From a virus: a stretch of 23,481 nt of DNA. The DNA lies in the IMG/VR virus record IMGVR_UViG_3300010885_027199, positions 1 to 23,481 of that record; one strand, 5' to 3'. Shown one piece after another: positions 19,765 through 23,481 of the stretch (positions are counted from its first letter, which is position 1; the number at the start of each line of letters is the position of its first letter). Position numbers and translations under genes: made by a program. The notes under the pieces are model-generated. The model was given only the letters and a program-made list of their open reading frames with translations. It made no database searches and was not told the DNA's origin.

Positions 19765-20820
19765 ATGGACCTGTTTTCTTTCAGCCATGACGACATTGCA
19801 AACCTGATTCTGGCACTGAGCATGGCTGCCGTCGGCATTGTGACGTTGAAGAAGGTGAAGTGCCCTACACACCGGAAGATGACGCTCAAGCAGTGGCTGG
19901 CTGTTCCAGACGCGCCAACACAGCGAAACACTGAGAAGCACGCACACAAGGTTGCTACTCGCGCGTACCTTGGCAAGCTCAAGGCGGCGCATACCCACGT
20001 CGTCATGGCGCAATTGCCAGACGGTTCTTGTTACTGCTGTGACGGGCATACACGGCGGTACATGTGGGTCAACGGCATGACCGATCAAGTGCCCGAGCAC
20101 GTTGACGTCGAAGTGCATCAGGTTGATGACATCGAGGGCGTGCTGGATCTGTACGAGTCCTATGACGGCGCCGGACAGGTCAAGACTGCCTCTGATCAGC
20201 TTTATAGCGCGTTCAAACAGTTCAATGTGCCGACTGAGTCGAAGTTTTTCCAGTCGTGCGCTGGTATCGTGTCGGCGCTTAAGGAGGCTTATCGTGAAGT
20301 GGCCAAGGCCTATGACATCGACACGCACGGTGAGTCTCGCCGGCTGTCTGTGGCAACGGTTGTGGAGTTTTTTCGCGAGCACCTCGTTGCGCTTGACGCA
20401 ATCCACCCCAAGGCTTGCCAGAAGGGGCCAAACTTCAAGGGCCCGGTCACGACGGCTTACTTGATGGCGCGGTACAAGTACAGCGAGCTTGGCCAAAATG
20501 TTGCTGAGGTCGACGCGTTTTTCGACGCATATAACAACGATCTTGGCAAGAAAAACGGCAAATTCTATGATCCGATTTATTCGGTGACCAAGACTATGTC
20601 GGGAGGCGGTGCTGGCGAACAGCTGCGGCTGAAGCGTACGGCTGAAATCCTCGGTGCTGTTGAACGCTGGCTGTCGCCGCGCGGTGGTCGTGACGCCCAG
20701 TACAGCAGGCAAAGCGAGGTTGAACTGAGCAGTTACCTTACTGACGGCAATGCACGTAAGACTAGTCGGGCGCAAAAAGCACGATTTTCTAAGACCCCGC
20801 AGCGCAAGATCACCCGTTGA
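19765..20820 (+). CDS. ParB-fold-like protein with N-terminal hydrophobic segment
   Basis: A 351-residue protein. A hydrophobic segment at residues 12-28 (ANLILALSMAAVGIVTL) might be a membrane anchor. 'KMTLKQWLAVPDAPTQRNTEKHA' and 'LPDGSCYCCDGHTRRYMWVNGM' with 'VDVEVHQVDDIEGVLDLYESYD' follow. 'DGHTR' (residues 93-97) fits the ParB/Srx-type N-terminal domain found in many phage proteins. The remaining 220 residues are helical with a basic C-terminus (RAQKARFSKTPQRKITR). Whether it binds DNA or hydrolyses nucleotide is not visible. GGAG at 19752-19755 selects the ATG at 19765; an ATG at 19879 would omit the hydrophobic part. It is the last gene before the strong terminator, and uses AAG/GC-rich codons like the AAA+ module. 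Confidence 0.8.
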   Translation: MDLFSFSHDDIANLILALSMAAVGIVTLKKVKCPTHRKMTLKQWLAVPDAPTQRNTEKHAHKVATRAYLGKLKAAHTHVVMAQLPDGSCYCCDGHTRRYMWVNGMTDQVPEHVDVEVHQVDDIEGVLDLYESYDGAGQVKTASDQLYSAFKQFNVPTESKFFQSCAGIVSALKEAYREVAKAYDIDTHGESRRLSVATVVEFFREHLVALDAIHPKACQKGPNFKGPVTTAYLMARYKYSELGQNVAEVDAFFDAYNNDLGKKNGKFYDPIYSVTKTMSGGGAGEQLRLKRTAEILGAVERWLSPRGGRDAQYSRQSEVELSSYLTDGNARKTSRAQKARFSKTPQRKITR

Positions 20821-20845
20821 TCTGCAATCTAGTTACTAGTTAGCG

Positions 20846-20890
20846 CACGGGGGCAGGCTAATTACCTGCCCCCGTGTTTTCTTTTTTTTT
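20846..20890 (+). terminator. Strong intrinsic terminator
   Basis: CACGGGGGCAGG (20846-20857) pairs perfectly with CCTGCCCCCGTG (20865-20876) around a 7-base loop and is followed by TTTTCTTTTTTTTT. This is the best Rho-independent terminator in the window. It closes the 10-kb gene run. Confidence 0.95.
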
Positions 20891-20928
20891 CGTACCGTCG
20901 TAAAACTATTTAAACGGAATCCCCGCGC

Positions 20929-21162
20929 ATGACCGTTCGAGAGTTGATAGAAAAACTGCAAACATTTAAGCCCGATATGGATGTGGTCGTCGACGGCTAC
21001 GAAGAGGGCTGTGATGACCCAGTTGTGACAACTATTAGTTTGATCATGGACGCTAACTGGACAGGAACTGAGAAGTTTCGGAGCTGGGCTGGCTTACATG
21101 ACTATGCTGCGCCAAATGATCTGGCAGCTCGACAAGCTGTAAGAATAGGAAGAGGATGGTAG
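20929..21162 (+). CDS. Conserved hypothetical protein (MTVRELIEKL type)
   Basis: A 77-residue protein. 'MTVRELIEKLQTFKPDMDVVVDGYEEGCDDPVV' matches a small family widespread in phages and bacteria with unknown function; the C-terminal half 'NWTGTEKFRSWAGLHDYAA' is less typical. The ribosome site is weak (CGGAAT). It directly follows the strong terminator, so its own promoter must lie in 20891-20928; a TATTTA (20907-20912) is the only -10-like box. It is followed by a non-coding structured gap. Confidence 0.8.
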   Translation: MTVRELIEKLQTFKPDMDVVVDGYEEGCDDPVVTTISLIMDANWTGTEKFRSWAGLHDYAAPNDLAARQAVRIGRGW

Positions 21163-21183
21163 ACACAGTTTTCTACGACAGCC

Positions 21184-21253
21184 GAGAAAGACAGTCCCCT
21201 GTTTTCTCCTTCGTAGTTCCGAAGGAACTACACTAGGTCCGCCGAAAGCGGAC
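21184..21253 (+). ncRNA. Three tandem hairpins, candidate structured RNA
   Basis: The gene-free gap 21163-21447 holds three adjacent stems. Stem 1: GAGAAA(g)ACAG (21184-21194) with CTGTTTTCTC (21199-21208). Stem 2: GTAGTTCC/GGAACTAC (21213-21220, 21224-21231) with a GAA loop. Stem 3: GTCCGC/GCGGAC (21237-21242, 21248-21253) with a CGAAA loop. GCCGAG (21181-21186) and CTCGGC (21291-21296) could close an outer stem, competing with stem 1. A fourth stem, GTATTT/AAATAC, lies at 21353-21370. The gap contains no good coding frame. The function is unknown. It could be a small RNA, a leader element or an intron remnant. Confidence 0.5.
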
Positions 21254-21386
21254 AGACATAGGGTTCAAAACGGGTCAAAAAATGGCGTATCTCGGCCTAA
21301 GACTGCACTTTTTGCCCTTAGTCTCACGACCACACTTTTTTTAAAAAACAGCGTATTTCTCGGAAAATACTCACTTTCTGATCCTC

Positions 21387-21414
21387 TTGACGTGCACAGA
21401 GCAACAGGTATGCT
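21387..21414 (+). promoter_or_regulatory. Sigma70-like promoter
   Basis: TTGACG (21387-21392) and TATGCT (21409-21414) with a 16-base spacer, five and four matches to consensus respectively. It stands about 35 bases ahead of the SEC-C gene and probably drives the run starting at 21448. Confidence 0.55.
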
Positions 21415-21447
21415 GCTCCCGTCAGACTCATCTCGCAAGGAGGCGCC

Positions 21448-21936
21448 ATGTCTACGATTCGCCGCGGCAATATCGTCCGCAGGAATGACCGCTGTGTTTG
21501 TGGCAGCGGCAAGAAGTTCAAGCACTGCTGTTCTCCCGATGCCCCCAGTCGGCCTAAGCAGTACATTCAGCCGTCGGTGCGATACATCGACACTGGCGAG
21601 GAAGCTGTGCGCTGGGTGATCTGCGACGACACCGGCGTAAAATTCTTCTCCGACAAAGACAACCGGATTCTGGTATTTAAAACCCGCGCTGCCGCTACAG
21701 CCGTGGCTTTGCTTGACGACTTTGCGGCTCAAGAATCTGGCGAAATTAATATAGCCAGCGTAGGCCCGACCAAGTGGGCGCACTTGCAGGAGATCTTGCC
21801 GTTCGTCGAGATTGACGACGTTCACGACGGTATTGCATTATTGCGCGAGCGTATCGACCTTGAGCTTGCAAAATATGAATCTTTGAGTGACCAAGTAGAT
21901 CCACCCACCCCGCCGGCACAGGAGGCCGCAGAATGA
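21448..21936 (+). CDS. SEC-C motif zinc-binding protein
   Basis: A 162-residue protein. Residues 12-28 are 'RNDRCVCGSGKKFKHCC', the SEC-C motif: C16, C18, C27 and C28 bind one zinc ion. SEC-C is found at the C-terminus of SecA and in many small proteins, and usually mediates protein contact. The rest is alpha/beta with 'VRWVICDDTGVKFFSDKDNRILVFKTRAAATAVALLDD' and a Pro-rich tail. A partner is not visible. AAGGAGG lies 6 bases upstream of the ATG. The MazG-like gene starts inside its stop (ATGA). Confidence 0.85.
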   Translation: MSTIRRGNIVRRNDRCVCGSGKKFKHCCSPDAPSRPKQYIQPSVRYIDTGEEAVRWVICDDTGVKFFSDKDNRILVFKTRAAATAVALLDDFAAQESGEINIASVGPTKWAHLQEILPFVEIDDVHDGIALLRERIDLELAKYESLSDQVDPPTPPAQEAAE

Positions 21937-22250
21937 CGTTTCAGGAATTAGAAGCCAAGGTTATTGAATGGGCTTGCTTGCGGCAGATCATTCCTAACAG
22001 CAATCCCACTTCGCAGCTCATGAAAACCATGTCGGAGTTAGGCGAGCTTGCCGACGCTACCCTCAAGGGTAACATGCGGGGTGTCCAAGACGGCGTAGGC
22101 GATGTGATTGTGACCCTTATCCTGTATTGCAAATTGTCTGGCACAAATATTACAGACTGTCTGGCCGGTGCCTACGACGAGATCAAAGACCGCAAAGGAA
22201 CTCTTACTGCGGAAGGCATTTTTGTGAAAGAAGAGAAAGGGACTTCGTGA
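21933..22250 (+). CDS. MazG-like nucleotide pyrophosphohydrolase
   Basis: A 105-residue protein of the all-alpha NTP pyrophosphohydrolase (MazG-like) superfamily, which hydrolyses NTPs to NMP and pyrophosphate. Seen: 'MKTMSELGELADATLKG' with E35xxE38, then 'GVQDGVGDVIVTLILYC' with D53 and D57 (the ExxE...ExxD-type metal site), then 'YDEIKDRKGTLTAEGIFVKE', the usual C-terminal block. The length is typical for a single-domain phage MazG. Phage versions may balance nucleotides or lower alarmone levels; that role is from the family. Coupled to both neighbours by ATGA/GTGA. Confidence 0.85.
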   Translation: MTFQELEAKVIEWACLRQIIPNSNPTSQLMKTMSELGELADATLKGNMRGVQDGVGDVIVTLILYCKLSGTNITDCLAGAYDEIKDRKGTLTAEGIFVKEEKGTS

Positions 22251-22615
22251 CGAATTACTTTAATTTTGTGCCGCGGTTTGTTCGAACGCGGCAAGACGCG
22301 CAGCAAACCATCGACGCATACGAGGCGTGCAAAGAAGATCTGTCACGCAAACCAGAGGAACTAAAGAACGCTTTTGCGGCCGTAAAACCCCCGTTCAAAT
22401 GCAAGGACTGCAAGCGCAAGATTACGTTGGAAGAAGGCTGTAAAGTTGGCAAAGCAAAGTTGTGTCAGCAGTGCGCGCAGGATTCATTTTTGAAAGGGTA
22501 TCAGCACCTCAAGCGCAGCGAAACGCTTACCGGCAAGCGGCTGGTTTCTGACGAGATTCGAGCAATGTGCGAGCATCTATTGGCGCAGGCCCCGCCGGTT
22601 CCAGAGGTCAATTGA
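22247..22615 (+). CDS. Zinc-ribbon protein
   Basis: A 122-residue protein. A zinc-ribbon element is seen at about residues 53-78: 'FKCKDCKRKI', then 'KVGKAKLCQQCA', that is CxxC...CxxC. The N-terminal 50 residues are helical and charged, the C-terminal 40 are helical ('SDEIRAMCEHLL'). It may bind nucleic acid or another protein; no closer assignment. The start is GTG at 22247 overlapping the MazG stop (GTGA). The earlier start at 22127 would run across the MazG gene and is rejected. Confidence 0.75.
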   Translation: MTNYFNFVPRFVRTRQDAQQTIDAYEACKEDLSRKPEELKNAFAAVKPPFKCKDCKRKITLEEGCKVGKAKLCQQCAQDSFLKGYQHLKRSETLTGKRLVSDEIRAMCEHLLAQAPPVPEVN

Positions 22616-22644
22616 GTTTAATAATTACAGAAAGGACTTGACCC

Positions 22645-22968
22645 ATGACAATTGAAAACACTAACACTGATACTGATACGCCAGTTGACGCTGCTCCTGC
22701 GTTAGAGAAGCCAGTTGTTCCTGTAGCACAGCCCGCACGAACAGGCTGGACTTGCTGCTGCGCGATGCTGCCAGCGCCGGGTAGTTTTGTTGCAGTGACG
22801 CGTTCTACAAACGGGCGTATTGCTGTAGCCCGTTTGTGCAACGTTCGTGATAGCGACAGGGGTATTTTGTTTGACGTGATTGGCAGTTACGACAGTATCG
22901 TTCCAGATCCAAGTTGGCTGTGGTTTGAGCTTCCCGAGCTGCCGCGCGTGTCAGGCGTTTTGTCGTGA
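22645..22968 (+). CDS. Hypothetical protein
   Basis: A 107-residue protein. The first 33 residues are a disordered Thr/Asp/Pro-rich leader. Then comes a Cys cluster ('WTCCCAML') and a beta-rich part, 'GSFVAVTRSTNGRIAVARLCNVRDSDRGILFDVIG'. I do not recognise a family. The ATG follows GAAAGGA with a fairly long spacing. Its stop overlaps the start of the next small gene (GTGA). Confidence 0.65.
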   Translation: MTIENTNTDTDTPVDAAPALEKPVVPVAQPARTGWTCCCAMLPAPGSFVAVTRSTNGRIAVARLCNVRDSDRGILFDVIGSYDSIVPDPSWLWFELPELPRVSGVLS

Positions 22969-23123
22969 CGCGCGTATTTAGATATCTACGCCGCGGCTGG
23001 TGTGTTTATTTATCTGGCTTGGCGTGTGTTACAAATTTTGCGCTGGATTGGCTGGAAGAGTTTCACGGCACCGTGCTTCACGCCATAGAAAAGCTAGACA
23101 CACCAGAGGAGGACTCACTGTGA
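22965..23123 (+). CDS. Small membrane-associated peptide, GTG start
   Basis: A 52-residue reading frame, MTRVFRYLRRGWCVYL to ...EEDSL. It has a basic N-terminus, one hydrophobic segment (about residues 11-30, 'GWCVYLSGLACVTNFALDWL') and an acidic tail. Start and stop both overlap neighbours by 4 bases (GTGA at each end), the same coupling as in the surrounding genes; this is the main evidence that it is real. Alternatively it is chance spacing between genes. Confidence 0.5.
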   Translation: MTRVFRYLRRGWCVYLSGLACVTNFALDWLEEFHGTVLHAIEKLDTPEEDSL

Positions 23124-23422
23124 GTATGGGTTACTGGCCCCGCGAGAATTTGCCGCACATCTACACAAACGACGAAGTAGACGAGAAAACACAGAAAGAA
23201 GCGAACGATCTTTTTCTTGATTTTCTGCAGGCTGCGGCGCAGACAATTGATGACGGCGTGTCACCTGTGCGTCACGACTGGGTGCCGGACGTAATTGGCA
23301 AGGTGTTTTTTAGCGTTGCTGTGGAACTCATCCAACTACGCGCAAAGATTGCCAAGCTAGAAACCAAACCCGGCAAGAAAACAAAGCCTGTAAACAAACG
23401 AGGAAAACGTGCTGACGTTTGA
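23120..23422 (+). CDS. Hypothetical protein with basic tail
   Basis: A 100-residue protein: 'YWPRENLPHIYTNDEVDEKTQKEANDLFLDFLQAAAQTIDDG' (helical, acidic) then 'VFFSVAVELIQLRAKIAKLETKPGKKTKPVNKRGKR', a helix merging into a Lys/Arg-rich tail. No family is recognised. AGGAGG precedes the GTG at 23120; the ATG at 23126 is also possible. An earlier start at 23000 would overlap the small gene before it. Confidence 0.7.
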   Translation: MSMGYWPRENLPHIYTNDEVDEKTQKEANDLFLDFLQAAAQTIDDGVSPVRHDWVPDVIGKVFFSVAVELIQLRAKIAKLETKPGKKTKPVNKRGKRADV

Positions 23423-23481
23423 CTTTGCTAAGTATGTCAACAAGTACAAGCACGGTAGATGGAAGATCTGCAGGATTGGGC
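23409..23481 (+). CDS. Start of a gene running off the right edge
   Basis: An open frame from the GTG at 23409 (MLTFDFAKYVNKYKHGRWK...) with GAGGAAAA upstream. It overlaps the previous stop by 14 bases. Only 24 residues are visible, so identity cannot be judged. Confidence 0.5.
   Translation, partial: MLTFDFAKYVNKYKHGRWKICRIG

Noticed and set aside
19594-20775. 393-codon open frame on the minus strand
   Set aside because: Antisense to the ParB-like gene, with no recognisable domains and no ribosome site; it crosses two plus-strand genes with good signals.
21261-21276. GGGTTCAAAA resembling a tRNA T-loop
   Set aside because: The flanks cannot form a T-stem and no acceptor or anticodon arm was found.
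21265-21825. 186-codon minus-strand frame over the SEC-C gene
   Set aside because: Antisense to a gene with a clear SEC-C motif; its own start lacks a ribosome site.

Overview
The window reads as part of a tailed double-stranded DNA phage genome (Caudoviricetes). The clearest proof is a large terminase subunit (terL) entering from the left edge on the minus strand. Everything else is on the plus strand: about 45 mostly small genes packed head to tail with 1-50 bp overlaps, ATGA/GTGA junctions and frequent GTG starts. No rRNA, tRNA, CRISPR array or insertion sequence was seen. The host cannot be read directly. Two proteins recall small proteins common in Planctomycetes: the Cys/Ala/Pro secreted protein at 10494-10829 and the 'VSPAQVS' HTH domain at 3681-4106. 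A planctomycete host is a weak inference.

Layout. 1-1454: terL, divergent from the rest. 1453-3151: small genes, two of them membrane proteins. 3171-4106: a promoter-like site, a leader hairpin and a long acidic protein with a C-terminal HTH-like region. 4107-4272: an intergenic gap with two strong hairpins. 4273-4862: two unknown genes. 4865-8758: a DUF1257 - DUF2997 - AAA+ ATPase (Ycf46-like) - coiled-coil protein module. The AAA+ gene is split at its Walker B codons by an 814-nt group I intron carrying an HNH homing endonuclease. 8761-10351: a left-handed beta-helix-like hexapeptide-repeat protein and two small genes. 10367-10902: a self-contained unit (promoter-like site, two leader hairpins, secreted cysteine protein, intrinsic terminator). 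10917-20890: a 10-kb run of about 22 small accessory genes. These include DUF6878, DUF6915, DUF3085 and DUF6745 relatives, an HTH protein and a ParB-fold-like protein, closed by a very strong terminator. 20929-23481: another small-gene run with a SEC-C zinc protein, a MazG-like pyrophosphohydrolase, a zinc-ribbon protein and a gene running off the right edge, preceded by a structured non-coding stretch at 21163-21447.

How it fits together. The DUF1257/DUF2997/AAA+ genes look like a co-translated machine with unknown substrate. Its ATPase can only form after RNA splicing, since the first three intron bases are an in-frame stop. The remaining genes are the accessory small-gene load of a large phage genome; most have no known function. 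The strongest findings are the intron in the Walker B motif and its endonuclease with duplicated zinc ribbons, the structured RNA at 21184-21253, the paired intergenic hairpins at 4138-4245, and the frame-preserving repeat shared by two lysine-rich reading frames at 16411-16490. Family names come from memory of family signatures, not from database searches.
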